In this document: positions 10,680 through 20,728 of the stretch, one piece after another | Layout: every line of letters begins with the position of its first letter | Position numbering within the stretch: the first letter of the stretch is position 1 | DNA from: Bacteriovoracaceae bacterium | GTDB taxonomy: Bacteria; Bdellovibrionota; Bacteriovoracia; Bacteriovoracales; Bacteriovoracaceae | DNA: 64,000 nt | Reading direction: 5' to 3' | NCBI GenBank assembly: GCA_947450475.1 | Contig: CANFVK010000002.1 | Span: 310,001 to 374,000 of the forward strand | Position numbers and translations under genes: made by a program | Notes under the pieces: generated by a model | What the model was told of the DNA's origin: nothing | What the model saw: the letters and a program-made list of their open reading frames with translations, nothing else | Database searches by the model: none

Positions 10680-11573
10680 CTAGAAGACAAAGCTAAACCT
10701 TGGCGCTAAGGCAAATCCTCCAATATAGCGTTGAGGCTTAGCAAAATAATAGTGATACTCAACTGTAATATCCAGACTATTTCGACCGACTAAATAAAAT
10801 CGAAATCCAGTATTTGGGATAAAGCCTAGTATGGTTCCACTTTTAATTTTAGTATAGGTATCTTGCCCATTTACCACCGTTTTAGTTGTCACATTGAAGT
10901 CGCCTACGCTTAACCCAAATCCCGCCAACCAATCTAGTCTATTGGTGAAAAGTGCATGGTGGTGCTCCATAAATAGTTTGTACTCAAGTGCTCTTAAATT
11001 GGCAGGAGCAACTTCACCGTTTTTCTGATTGATCATTTCTATCGAAAATCCAAACTGATTGTGTTCGCTCATGTCTGCAACCAATTTGAATTCAGTAGTA
11101 TTTGATCCATTGGACAAAGTTGAGTCAATCTTATTCCATTTTGATGCTAGTGAGCCGTAAGAGAATTGGATGTATTTCTCTAACGAAGAATTATTGGTCT
11201 CAATTTCAACGATTTTTACATACTCATGATTTTTTTGATCTTTGTGAGTGGGCTTGTCTGAATCAGTAGCATAGTCGTAATCGACTTCTTTTTTCAATTG
11301 ATCTTTTTTCAATTCTTCTTTTTTAGCATCTTCTTTTTTAGCATCTTCTTTTTTTATTTCTTCTTTTTTTATTTCAACTTTTTCTTTATCTTTTTTGCGC
11401 TCTTTTTTTGATTCACTTTTAGTTTTAGGTTCAGTTGTAACAGGAGTATCTGCAGCGCTCTCACTCATAATGCGTCCTGCCTCTGGCTCAATGCTCAAAG
11501 GAGGATTAATCACCACATCCTGACCCATTATCGGAAATGATAAAACCAATAATAACCATCCAAGCTTCTTCAT
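10680..11573 (-). CDS. Secreted protein with Lys/Glu-rich low-complexity segment and C-terminal barrel-like region
   Basis: Signal peptide; 'KKEEIKKEDAKKEDAKKEELKKDQLKKE'; terminal aromatic FVF. Confidence 0.6.
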   Translation of the reverse strand: MKKLGWLLLVLSFPIMGQDVVINPPLSIEPEAGRIMSESAADTPVTTEPKTKSESKKERKKDKEKVEIKKEEIKKEDAKKEDAKKEELKKDQLKKEVDYDYATDSDKPTHKDQKNHEYVKIVEIETNNSSLEKYIQFSYGSLASKWNKIDSTLSNGSNTTEFKLVADMSEHNQFGFSIEMINQKNGEVAPANLRALEYKLFMEHHHALFTNRLDWLAGFGLSVGDFNVTTKTVVNGQDTYTKIKSGTILGFIPNTGFRFYLVGRNSLDITVEYHYYFAKPQRYIGGFALAPRFSFVF

Positions 11574-11581
11574 GAATTCTC

Positions 11582-12580
11582 CTATTGAATACCTAAGGTG
11601 TTTTTTAAATCTTTTATCAGGGCTTGAGCTTGGGGCCGAACTCTCGCTGCTCCCTCTTCAAGTATCAAGTCTATTTTTTTGGTATTTCCCATCAACTCTG
11701 CATAACGGGCGCGAGGAGTTTCAAGGGTATGATTGAGAGCAGAGAGCAATTCCGCTTTAGCCTCTCCCCAACCAATGCCACGCCAATACCAAGCACGCAA
11801 CAATTCAATTTGCTCAGCAGTTGCAAACTCACTATAAAAATCAAAGATAAGGGATTCAGCTGGATTTTTGGGGGAGGCTGGGTCGCTTGAATCAGTCGTA
11901 ATTTTATTAATCAGCTTTTTTAATTCTTTTTCGCTGGCAAAAAGAGGAATATGGTTGTTGTAACTCTTGCTCATTTTTCTGCCATCGAGCCCTACCATTA
12001 ACTTATTTCCCTCTCTCACTATCGCCTTGGGAAGCTTTAATTTGGGCCCATAATTATGGTTAAACGCCATGGCAATATCCCTGGCAATTTCAATATGCTG
12101 AAGTTGATCAGCACCGACCGGAACGACATCGGCGTTGAGGATCATAATATCGCATGCCATGAGTATGGGATAAGTGAAAAGTCCCATGTTCACACCCTGA
12201 TCAGGATCGCGTTGCTGCTCTTCATTTTCCTGCACTATGGCCTTATAGGCATGGGCGCGATTCATAAGACCCTTTGCTGTAAAACAAGAAGTCATCCAAT
12301 AAAGTTCAAGGATTTCAGGAATATCGCTTTGCTTATAAAGAGTTACTTTCGAAGGGTCTAAACCCATGGCCAACCATGCCGCTGCAACTTCATAAATATA
12401 ACTTTTCAAAAGCTTAGGGTCATGAACATTAGTAAGTGAGTGGTAGTCAGCAATAAAATAATAAGAATCAAATTCACCCGAATTGGCCAATTCGATCGCA
12501 GGCTTAATGGCCCCAATATAATTTCCTAAATGAGGCATCCCTGTAGGCTTGACGCCAGTAAGGCATATTTTCTTTGACAT
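11582..12580 (-). CDS. trpS: Tryptophan--tRNA ligase
   Basis: 'TGVKPTGMPHLGNYIGAI' (HIGH-like) and 'GRKMSKSYNN' (KMSKS). Confidence 0.95.
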   Translation of the reverse strand: MSKKICLTGVKPTGMPHLGNYIGAIKPAIELANSGEFDSYYFIADYHSLTNVHDPKLLKSYIYEVAAAWLAMGLDPSKVTLYKQSDIPEILELYWMTSCFTAKGLMNRAHAYKAIVQENEEQQRDPDQGVNMGLFTYPILMACDIMILNADVVPVGADQLQHIEIARDIAMAFNHNYGPKLKLPKAIVREGNKLMVGLDGRKMSKSYNNHIPLFASEKELKKLINKITTDSSDPASPKNPAESLIFDFYSEFATAEQIELLRAWYWRGIGWGEAKAELLSALNHTLETPRARYAELMGNTKKIDLILEEGAARVRPQAQALIKDLKNTLGIQ

Positions 12581-12648
12581 AAAATCCTATTTAAAAAGAT
12601 GGTTTATTTTAATTAATTTTTAACTCAACGACAAAAAATCTTTTCAGT

Positions 12649-13449
12649 TTAATCAATGAGTTTGTTTTGCATCGGGTTAAGAAAGAGGAGAATCAAGATC
12701 ATAGCTGTGGAGATATTGTGAACATCCTTAATAGTTATAAAAATAAAAACTTGCAGCAAAAGATTGGCGATCCATATGCCCTTGCGAGTTTTGGGGTAAA
12801 GATAGAGCGGAAGGCTTAATAATTCAATCATCCCGGCCATCCAAGCGGCAAACTTGAAAAAAATAAGCGGAACAGCTTCAACGTACTCAAAGCCTATAAA
12901 TTGATCCTTCCTAGCGAGCATGATCTTTAAGGAATAACCACTAACCCAATCAGCGAAGAAAAATTTAGAAGCACCAGCGATGCTAAAAGAAGAAAAAAAG
13001 AGAATTAGCAATAAGTGCTTACTATGAATTTTTTCACCGCGAATCTCTAACAGGTTTTCGAGATCATTAAACGAGAAAAAAAAGGCGAGATAAACTAGTA
13101 AAACCCCCAGATAGGCATAATGGAGTTGCATCAGATATAAGTTGAAATTGATTAATGCGACCATTAAGCCGTACAAAAGTAAACTTGCCCACTTCAACTT
13201 GACAGAATTTTTAAAGACAAAATAAGGAAAAAGCAAAGCTAGTCCCATTCCGGCCCAGCAAAAAAAATCAATGACAGTTAAGACATCTCCACTAAAGAAT
13301 CGGGTTAATAGTAACATTAACCAATGATTGTCTCTGGAGGAAGTGGCTACAATGACAGCTCGAGAAGTGTGATAGGAAAAAAAGAAATCAAACAGAAATA
13401 TTCCGATCGCAAACAGGGCAAATTGATCTACTCTTTTTAATTTAAGCAT
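12649..13449 (-). CDS. Multi-TM membrane protein, HTTM-like
   Basis: Hydrophobic ORF with several predicted TM helices; overlaps the upstream gene by 13 bp. Confidence 0.5.
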   Translation of the reverse strand: MLKLKRVDQFALFAIGIFLFDFFFSYHTSRAVIVATSSRDNHWLMLLLTRFFSGDVLTVIDFFCWAGMGLALLFPYFVFKNSVKLKWASLLLYGLMVALINFNLYLMQLHYAYLGVLLVYLAFFFSFNDLENLLEIRGEKIHSKHLLLILFFSSFSIAGASKFFFADWVSGYSLKIMLARKDQFIGFEYVEAVPLIFFKFAAWMAGMIELLSLPLYLYPKTRKGIWIANLLLQVFIFITIKDVHNISTAMILILLFLNPMQNKLID

Positions 13450-13916
13450 GGAACCCTCATTTTAAAACTTGGGTCATTACTGCTAAACAAAAGTACTTCT
13501 TCTATCCTGGAATTGGGCTTAGGCCCCAAAGACTTCAAGTTGTATTCGCAAAAATAATGGCGAATTAATTTTCCTGAAGCAAAAGAAGAAAAAACTTTTT
13601 TTACTAAAATCAATTCTAACAAATTGGGGAATTTATCATTGGCTTCATTAAATTTATAATGGTGAATAGAGCCATCAGCTAATTTAATATCCACCAGACG
13701 AGATCTAACAAAACCTTCTTTTCGATCAAAAACCAAAGAAGCTGGACTAAGCAATAAAAAATAGGTTGGTAAAAAAGCGCGGCGAGGCTGAATACCTTGA
13801 ACAAGACTTAAAAGCTGCGACCATTGTTCAGAAAAACAAAGCAGGACTAAAATGATAAATAGTAAACTTTTTATTTTACTCAAGCTTAAATTATAATCGC
13901 TTAGCTCTCCGATCAC
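13437..13916 (-). CDS. Hypothetical protein with N-terminal TM segment
   Basis: ORF overlapping the start of the downstream membrane-protein gene. Confidence 0.45.
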   Translation of the reverse strand: MIGELSDYNLSLSKIKSLLFIILVLLCFSEQWSQLLSLVQGIQPRRAFLPTYFLLLSPASLVFDRKEGFVRSRLVDIKLADGSIHHYKFNEANDKFPNLLELILVKKVFSSFASGKLIRHYFCEYNLKSLGPKPNSRIEEVLLFSSNDPSFKMRVPCLN

Positions 13917-14027
13917 AATCCCAGAGATTAAGAGGTATGTAATAACTGCTCAGTTATTGTTCTGGCTTTGATTGCATTTGCCTATTAGCTTGCACTTCTG
14001 CTAGTTTTTCGCCATTGAGGAGAATAT

Positions 14028-14945
14028 ATGCATATGACTAAAAATTCGTTGGCCCTTTTTATGATCCTTTCTCTTTTTTCTTTTAAAGCTGCTACTGCTT
14101 CAATCATTATAGCTAAAATTGAAAAAGCTAATCCGGTGGGTTCCTTCTCCACAGGTGCGGGCTCGCGGGTGAATCTTCAATCTGACAATATCAATATTTC
14201 TGGTGGTGCCCTTTTTCTAGGTGCTACTGTTTCTCCAGGTGGGGATGAAACATATCAAATGTACTTGCACTTAGCTTCTTCTAAAGTTCTCTTAATAGAG
14301 TCTAATCAGATAGAAAATAAAATTCAAAGTTTGCAAAAAATATTAGATCCTTTTGCACAGGCAGGAGGAACATGTAGTGGCTACGCAATGGATGATTTTT
14401 TACTACAAACTCATTATTCTGGCTTCACCGGGACTGGTCAACTTGCCAGCGATATTTCAAGCGAAGATGGCAGAACAAGTTTATTGGTTGAACTTATCAA
14501 TCAGTATTACTTGATGTTGAATCACCGCTTTTCAATCAAGGGCATTCTAAATGGTTTTGGAAAAAAATATGGATTTAAGTGTTCAACCTTTAACGGTGAG
14601 TCTTACGAAGCTGCTAAAATAAAAATTCTTGCTCAATTAAAGCTGGGATTACCAGTTGTCTTTTCTTATACCATAGGGCCCAATATGGTTGCATCTCCTT
14701 TTAAAATTGAAATGCCCATGCATAAAAATCCTGAAGTTGATGACCGACTTTGGATACCTCGAAAAATTGGGGAACGAAATAGTGGTGGTCATAGTATCGT
14801 CGCAGCTGCGTCGTTTGAACTAAATAAGAAAACTTACTTGATTATGATCGACTCAGATTGGTCAGAACCACGAGTTTGGGACATGGACTCGTTTTTAAAT
14901 TCCAAAACAGCTGGAGCTGAAGTTGAATTTACCGCATGTAAATAA
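14028..14945 (+). CDS. Secreted papain-like/C39-like cysteine peptidase candidate
   Basis: Signal peptide; 'GGTCSGYAMDDFL' (candidate Cys) and 'NSGGHSIVAAASF...IMIDSDW' (candidate His/Asp). Confidence 0.5.
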   Translation: MHMTKNSLALFMILSLFSFKAATASIIIAKIEKANPVGSFSTGAGSRVNLQSDNINISGGALFLGATVSPGGDETYQMYLHLASSKVLLIESNQIENKIQSLQKILDPFAQAGGTCSGYAMDDFLLQTHYSGFTGTGQLASDISSEDGRTSLLVELINQYYLMLNHRFSIKGILNGFGKKYGFKCSTFNGESYEAAKIKILAQLKLGLPVVFSYTIGPNMVASPFKIEMPMHKNPEVDDRLWIPRKIGERNSGGHSIVAAASFELNKKTYLIMIDSDWSEPRVWDMDSFLNSKTAGAEVEFTACK

Positions 14946-14955
14946 AGATAAGTTT

Positions 14956-15780
14956 CTAATTAGTACTTTGAGGCCATAATCCTTGCTGTTGACAAGCATG
15001 AATTAAATCATCATTGCTGTTTTCTTGAGTTTCCTTTACTCCTTTAGCCCAAAGGCATTGCTCACGAGTCAATGGAAGCTTGGACCAAGCCGAAAATAAT
15101 TTTACATTTTTGTCTGATAAATAATTGGTCTTCAAATATCTTGCGTAAGTTTTTTGAAAATAAAGATAGGTATAGGCAATCAGTGCTTTCACACTATCTC
15201 TTGGCTCAACTTTTCGATCTTCCACTATAAAATCGCATTTGCCATATTTATTTCTTTCACCCTTTATCATTGAGTAAGAGAAATTTGAGCGATCAGCATT
15301 GAGCTCACCGGCCGCTGGCCAGAGATTCCACAGGTCAGCTTCAAGATGACTAAAAATCATAGAAGCACATTTGCGACCTCGTTTATCATTGCATTCCAAG
15401 ACTCCATTTCTCCATGCATCGGTATGCCCAACTTGATTTTCAAAGGGAACAATATGCTCAAATTCAATGCGATAGGCCCGCTTAGCATTTTTTCTTGGGG
15501 CGATAGCACACTTGGCATCCTTGGAAATTTTGCCTTCTGAAAATTCACATCCACAATAAAGCTCTTCTTTAATTCCAAAGTAATTCAATTTTTTAAGTAA
15601 TTTTTTTGCAGCATCAAAATGATTTATTTTTTTGTTACCCCAAAATTTTGCGTCACCTAGATAGAACTCGCCCTGAACCTTAACTGCAGCTCGCTCGTCA
15701 CTGGCGGGATTTGATGAACAGGCCGCTAGCCAAAATAGAGCAAATAAGCAGGCCCAGAAAGATTTTTGAATATTGTCCAT
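14956..15780 (-). CDS. Endonuclease I family nuclease, predicted lipoprotein
   Basis: Lipobox 'LAACSS'; 'RIEFEHIVPFE', 'GRKCA', 'DLWNLWPAAGELNADRSN'. Confidence 0.85.
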   Translation of the reverse strand: MDNIQKSFWACLFALFWLAACSSNPASDERAAVKVQGEFYLGDAKFWGNKKINHFDAAKKLLKKLNYFGIKEELYCGCEFSEGKISKDAKCAIAPRKNAKRAYRIEFEHIVPFENQVGHTDAWRNGVLECNDKRGRKCASMIFSHLEADLWNLWPAAGELNADRSNFSYSMIKGERNKYGKCDFIVEDRKVEPRDSVKALIAYTYLYFQKTYARYLKTNYLSDKNVKLFSAWSKLPLTREQCLWAKGVKETQENSNDDLIHACQQQGLWPQSTN

Positions 15781-15956
15781 TAAGTGGTTTTACATAAAAA
15801 TTTATGCGATGACAAAAACAACGCAAAGCGGCGTATCTTCCACAATTTCAGATAATTAAAATGTAATCAAGAATTTATTAATTTGTAACTATTAGTTTCA
15901 TATAATGTCTGGTATTAATCTTGGTAATAATTAATTTGAGACTATTGAGAGCTTAA

Positions 15957-16883
15957 ATGTTGAAAAAAATCATATTGCTCCTTTTACTTCAAGCACTCTC
16001 TCTGAATTTCGCTATAGCCTTTGGCGATGTTGTCATTGGTTCCGTTCCTGTTGATCAAAATAAAAACGTTTCATTTTTTCCGCAACCTACTTCTCAGCCA
16101 CTTGTTGCTGATATTGCACTCAAGGGCAATGAGATTTTAATTTCTCGTGATCAATATTTCATTTCCTACAATCAAAAGCGCCATTTACTAAATTGGGTAG
16201 AGTGGAAAATTGACGGGAGTGATTTGGGTGATGTCAAACGCACAAATACATTTGCTATAGACCAAGAGCTCGATGATTACTTAAGCCAACACTCTACTCA
16301 CGCTGTTACACTTGAGGATTACAAAGGAAGTTGTTTTGATCGAGGTCATCAAGTACCATCTGCCGATCGCACCAACTCAGTTGAAGACAATCGTATGACT
16401 TTCGCTCTAAGCAATATGCTTCCTCAAACCGCCTATCTCAATCGTGTGATATGGAGAAACTTAGAAACCTTTGCACGCAATCTCGTAAAAAATTATAATA
16501 AAAAAGTCTATCTAATTGCCGGTCCTATTTTTGATGAAGATTTTGGCAAAATGGGATTACATAAAGATATTCCAATACCTTCTAAGAATTTTAAAATACT
16601 CATTATACTCAACAAATATCAATCTCTAAGTGACATCAACGGCAACACAGAAATTATCTCTGTGATTATGCCCAACAGATTAAAAAGTGGTAAAAAACCA
16701 CTTGAAGATCTCAATGAACTTTGCAATAAAGCAGCAGTTGATCCTAGCACGACAAACACTGAGTCAACCCCAACTAACAATGACTGGCATCAATATATTG
16801 CTCCCTTGTCTGAAATTGAAAGGCTCTCGGGTTTCAAGTTTATTCCTAGTTCAGTCGCCAGAAAAGCTAAAGCAAAAATCTAA
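15957..16883 (+). CDS. Secreted DNA/RNA non-specific endonuclease (NUC1 family)
   Basis: Signal peptide; 'SCFDRGHQVPSADRT' DRGH active site; 'NMLPQTAYLNRVIWRNLE'. Confidence 0.9.
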   Translation: MLKKIILLLLLQALSLNFAIAFGDVVIGSVPVDQNKNVSFFPQPTSQPLVADIALKGNEILISRDQYFISYNQKRHLLNWVEWKIDGSDLGDVKRTNTFAIDQELDDYLSQHSTHAVTLEDYKGSCFDRGHQVPSADRTNSVEDNRMTFALSNMLPQTAYLNRVIWRNLETFARNLVKNYNKKVYLIAGPIFDEDFGKMGLHKDIPIPSKNFKILIILNKYQSLSDINGNTEIISVIMPNRLKSGKKPLEDLNELCNKAAVDPSTTNTESTPTNNDWHQYIAPLSEIERLSGFKFIPSSVARKAKAKI

Positions 16884-16902
16884 TATTATTTAAACGAAAG
16901 AA

Positions 16903-17091
16903 TTAAATTTTAATTTGTGGCGAGGCAATGAGAACCCTAGCCTCAACGGGTTGATCAAAAAATGGAGCCAACAAAATTTCATTTTCTACGGGCATCGAAC
17001 AAACAATTTTTAACTGAGTCTTTTCATTTATTAATATGATTGGCACCATTTCTTTTTTACGGACCACTCCCCTACAGTTGGTACAGGCCAC
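16903..17091 (-). CDS. Short hypothetical protein with CxxC motif
   Basis: GTG-start ORF 'ACTNCRGVVRKKEMVPIILINE'; intergenic and not overlapped by other genes. Confidence 0.3.
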   Translation of the reverse strand: MACTNCRGVVRKKEMVPIILINEKTQLKIVCSMPVENEILLAPFFDQPVEARVLIASPQIKI

Positions 17092-17224
17092 AGCCTTGAT
17101 AGCGACTCCACTGATTTACAGATAAATTTTCATGAAAGAAAAAAACAATGAGGAAGAAAAACACAAAATGCAATTTTTTAAATCCATCAATAACTTATCG
17201 ACCAAGCAGTCAAAAAGATTGAGT

Positions 17225-17857
17225 TCAAAATAATTTCAGTTGGTGTTTATCATGCCCCTTAAGCTCTCTAATGGATTGAACTTTAAGCTCAATATCATCA
17301 GCCTGGGCATGCAATGTCTTTAAAATCTCTTCATCATTGCCACTGAGATGAGTCCCGAGCCAGCTGTCAAAAAACTCATGGTGCATGAGTATCGGACTGC
17401 GATCATGTCCAGCTTTTCCAACGAACTCAAGAGGCTCTCTAGTTATGATAGCAAAACCAGTCTCATCATAGATGCCTGCTGCAATCAGGGGAGTATCTCG
17501 GGTCTCAGAAAATTTCACTAGCTGACCTGCATACTCTTTATCGTAAATAGATTCATAAAATGCAGTTAAAGGAATAAGACATCGCTTTGATCGAATCGCC
17601 TCTTTCCAAGTTGGCTTCTCAAAAATAGTTTCGATACGCGCGTTGTAGGTTGCAAATTTAGCTTTGGGCTTGGCCCATTTTGGGGAGAGACCATAGACTA
17701 ATTCCTTTGCCTCTAAACCGAGATTTGACTTAATCAACACAATTGATTTGTAACCAGGAAACACCTGCGTTTGAAGTTCAAATGCTGGAGTGATAGTCGC
17801 TTTTAGGAAACTTTCAAGATCACTGGATTTCAATTTGATGTCAAATTGGGAGCACAT
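17225..17857 (-). CDS. SOS response-associated peptidase (YedK/HMCES family)
   Basis: Start placed at internal ATG (17857) to give Cys2 'MCSQF'; 'CLIPLTAFYE', 'SPILMHHEFFDSWL'. Confidence 0.8.
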   Translation of the reverse strand: MCSQFDIKLKSSDLESFLKATITPAFELQTQVFPGYKSIVLIKSNLGLEAKELVYGLSPKWAKPKAKFATYNARIETIFEKPTWKEAIRSKRCLIPLTAFYESIYDKEYAGQLVKFSETRDTPLIAAGIYDETGFAIITREPLEFVGKAGHDRSPILMHHEFFDSWLGTHLSGNDEEILKTLHAQADDIELKVQSIRELKGHDKHQLKLF

Positions 17858-17873
17858 ATTTTGGGATCTCGTT

Positions 17874-18509
17874 TTATTTATTATCAAACTTTATTTGACC
17901 AAGGGCCATGGCACTAGGACTGTTTTCTACTTCTTTATAATTTTTAAAAGTCTGCAGGAATTGATCTCCTAAAGGATTAGTTACGCCCCACCAATAATTT
18001 TCATTTTTAAAGTGATGCCACGAATGAGCTTGACGTATGATTTTCCCCAAAGACGTGATGGCTTTATAACTTGGAATATGGTGAGCAAGATGAATCCATT
18101 CATAAAAAAGAAAATAACTAATGACTCCAGCTTCAAATAGAAGTGCACCTTGATTTCCAAGAAGTAAAAAAGCCAAAGGAGCAAATAAAAAGAAAACAAA
18201 ACAGGCAGCACTTATTGGAGCAAATACTGTTTCCAAATTATTTGGTTCCCAATGATGTTGGTAGTGAAGCTTTTGCATATAACTAAAAGTTTTTGGTTCT
18301 TTTTTTCTATCGACAATTCTATGAAGTAAATATTTATGGGCCCACCATTCAAAATAGGGAGCAAGTAATACTGGAAGGCTTAAGATCCAGAGTTTCGAGA
18401 TGAATGCTTCTTGATCAATCAAAAAGGCTGCGCCATAGAAAATAGCAGCTAAGACTAAGTAGAGCTTAATGGCAAAGTGACTCAAATAAACTTTGAAAAC
18501 TTTATTCAT
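17874..18509 (-). CDS. Sterol desaturase/fatty acid hydroxylase-like membrane protein
   Basis: His-box motifs 'HKYLLH', 'HYQHH', 'HLAHH', 'HSWHH'. Confidence 0.75.
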   Translation of the reverse strand: MNKVFKVYLSHFAIKLYLVLAAIFYGAAFLIDQEAFISKLWILSLPVLLAPYFEWWAHKYLLHRIVDRKKEPKTFSYMQKLHYQHHWEPNNLETVFAPISAACFVFFLFAPLAFLLLGNQGALLFEAGVISYFLFYEWIHLAHHIPSYKAITSLGKIIRQAHSWHHFKNENYWWGVTNPLGDQFLQTFKNYKEVENSPSAMALGQIKFDNK

Positions 18510-18527
18510 AAAAATACAATCGGAATT

Positions 18528-19262
18528 TTAATGGTCTTTCATGAGAAATGATTCAACTTTTGCCATGATAGCACCTCCCCATTGACGAGCGCGCTCAATA
18601 GATTCTGGATCTTTTGATCCAGGCCAGTGATAATGTATACCATCACCATTGGTTGGATAATTTGAAAGTTCACGACTATCAATAAAAGTACAAGTTTTAT
18701 TAATTTCTTTTTCAGTTAGCTCAAGTGCAGTTTTTATAATAGTAATTTTATATTCAACACCCGCCTGATCATAACCGGGTGAACGCCTCATATTAGGAGG
18801 CCCAATCCAAATGCATTCATCGCTTTTGAAGAGAGCTACTTTTATCAGTTTTTTGGTTGCTCGAAGCTGCTCTTCATACATTTCAGGTTTCATTCCAAAA
18901 TTTGTACCCTGAACCACGAGTGTAATCTTTCTATCAGTAAGAGGTAAAGTTGATTGTTTGTCCCAAAGGGATTGCAAGGTTGGTGTGAGTAATTCGTTGC
19001 AAGTGCGAGGGTCAGGTGCATGCTCTAGGGAACTTTCAGATAATCCACAAGGCGTTTTATAAGCATTATTGAGCCATTGAAGAGGAGCAGAGCCGCCACT
19101 GGCAAAGAGTTCAAACTGAGTTTGCGGTCGTGACCTCAGCCAATCCGAAAGAGATGCTCCAAATTCCCCCACGCCATGAGAGTCAGTGATTACGACAAAG
19201 TAATCTGCACCGAAAGATCTGAAAGTAAGTAAGAGCAATAAGAGAATAAAAAAACGATTCAT
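18528..19262 (-). CDS. Secreted SGNH-hydrolase-like protein
   Basis: 'VVITDSHGVGEFG', 'VVQGTNFG', 'GDGIHYHWPG'; signal peptide. Confidence 0.6.
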   Translation of the reverse strand: MNRFFILLLLLLTFRSFGADYFVVITDSHGVGEFGASLSDWLRSRPQTQFELFASGGSAPLQWLNNAYKTPCGLSESSLEHAPDPRTCNELLTPTLQSLWDKQSTLPLTDRKITLVVQGTNFGMKPEMYEEQLRATKKLIKVALFKSDECIWIGPPNMRRSPGYDQAGVEYKITIIKTALELTEKEINKTCTFIDSRELSNYPTNGDGIHYHWPGSKDPESIERARQWGGAIMAKVESFLMKDH

Positions 19263-19386
19263 AAGTTAGCTTTATATACTGATTTTCGATGAGAAGAAAG
19301 TGATTCGTAAAGAGCATGTATAAAAAACTTAGCCCAATAGAGAGCCTTTGGGACTCCCTATTGAACTTGACGACGTATTTCAATAC

Positions 19387-19674
19387 TTATTTTTTGGCTT
19401 CTTTTTTGGCTTCTCGCTTAGCTTTATTGTCTTCATGCCAAGTCTTCATAGCACTCTTGCAACCTTCCGAAAATTTAAACTCTTTTTTGTGTTCTTTTTT
19501 ATAAGCATGAAGACATTTTAGCAAACCAGTTCCGACTTTTTCATTCCCACAACCTGCCGTTTGGGCATCTTGAGTACAAGCTTGATCAATAGCTTGAGCA
19601 TCAGGGTTTTTATTTTCTCCTGCCATAACTAAAGATGTTGAAAAGAGAATAACAAGTAATAATAAGTTTTTCAT
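19387..19674 (-). CDS. Small secreted Cys-containing, Lys-rich protein
   Basis: Signal peptide; 'CTQDAQTAGCGNEKVGTGLLKCLHAYKKEHKKEF'; KKEAKKEAKK tail. Confidence 0.6.
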   Translation of the reverse strand: MKNLLLLVILFSTSLVMAGENKNPDAQAIDQACTQDAQTAGCGNEKVGTGLLKCLHAYKKEHKKEFKFSEGCKSAMKTWHEDNKAKREAKKEAKK

Positions 19675-19773
19675 AGTGACTCCTATTTAAAGATTCCAGC
19701 AATTGGAAATCTTTTCTCAATGTTAATAAAGTAAGATTAAAAAAGAATGTAGTTTTTATTAAAAGATTTTAAT

Positions 19774-20310
19774 CTATAATTGAGCTTCTATCGCTTTCAA
19801 TAACATAGCATTCATGGGCTCTGTATCTGGTGAAAAACGCTCTACCACCTCTCCTTTTTTATTTACTAAAAACTTTTCAAAGTTCCATAGTACATCAGAT
19901 GGATTTTCCCGAGAAATGCCGTAACTTTTTAGCTTTTCTTCAAAGTTGTTGCCATCCGGAGAAGTGGTCGAGGATCGAACTGCAATCATCGCTTTATAAA
20001 GTGGATGTTGATCAGTCCCCTTGACCGAAATTTTTTCAAACATCGGAAACGTCACCGCATACTTCAATGAGCAAAAAGATTGAATTTCCTCGTTGGTGCC
20101 AGGCTCTTGGGCCCCAAAATTATTGGCCGGAAATCCAAGTACCACAAAACCTTTTTCTTTGTACTTTTCAAAGAGGACTTCAAGCCCTTCGTACTGAGGA
20201 GTAAGCCCGCACTTAGAAGCAACATTGACGATCAATACGACTTTTCCTTTGTAAGTCTCAAGAGAAGTTGCGCTGCCATTTATTAATTTTATCGGTATAT
20301 TGCTAATCAT
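19774..20310 (-). CDS. Glutathione peroxidase family protein
   Basis: 'VVLIVNVASKCGLTPQYEGLE', 'GFPANNFGAQEPG', 'DVLWNFEKFLV'. Confidence 0.93.
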   Translation of the reverse strand: MISNIPIKLINGSATSLETYKGKVVLIVNVASKCGLTPQYEGLEVLFEKYKEKGFVVLGFPANNFGAQEPGTNEEIQSFCSLKYAVTFPMFEKISVKGTDQHPLYKAMIAVRSSTTSPDGNNFEEKLKSYGISRENPSDVLWNFEKFLVNKKGEVVERFSPDTEPMNAMLLKAIEAQL

Positions 20311-20337
20311 TTTATCTCCTTAATTTTATCTCCTTAA
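20310..20337 (-). repeat. Perfect 14-bp tandem duplication carrying a Shine-Dalgarno sequence
   Basis: TTTTATCTCCTTAA x2 (minus strand TTAAGGAGATAAAA x2) directly upstream of the glutathione peroxidase ATG. Confidence 0.85.
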
Positions 20338-20347
20338 TTTTTTCTTA

Positions 20348-20728
20348 TCATTTTTTTTTATTTTCTATATGGCACTCATCACTATCGACACAATAGTCAT
20401 AGCAATAAGCCTTGGCCTGGAAATTATTGTTCGCTAACGAACAACTCCACTTTTGAAAAGCTTTGAGCATCGTGGTTCTTTCTTTGGGATGAACTCCTTT
20501 TTGTAAAAGAATTTCGCCGTGTAATCTATTTTGTTCTTTTGTAAGAATATGAGATTTAATTCGCTTATGATCAACCCTAAATAAAGCCGCCAGACATGCT
20601 TTCGAATGCAACTTTTTGCAAGAAGAACTGCGAGCATAACCATTTTGTAATAAGCAGTTTAGGACAATGAAAGCTAAAATGAGAATTTTCATTTCTCTCT
20701 GATCGGATTTCGGGAAAAGTATCTTCAA
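20348..20728 (-). CDS. Small secreted Cys-rich hypothetical protein
   Basis: Hydrophobic N-terminus, eight or more Cys residues; real start may be the internal Met of 'MKILILAFIVLNCLLQ'. Confidence 0.5.
   Translation of the reverse strand: MKILFPKSDQREMKILILAFIVLNCLLQNGYARSSSCKKLHSKACLAALFRVDHKRIKSHILTKEQNRLHGEILLQKGVHPKERTTMLKAFQKWSCSLANNNFQAKAYCYDYCVDSDECHIENKKK

Noticed and set aside
17132-17233. 33-aa plus-strand Lys-rich small ORF
   Set aside because: No conservation evidence and it overlaps the 3' end of the HMCES-like gene; too short to support.
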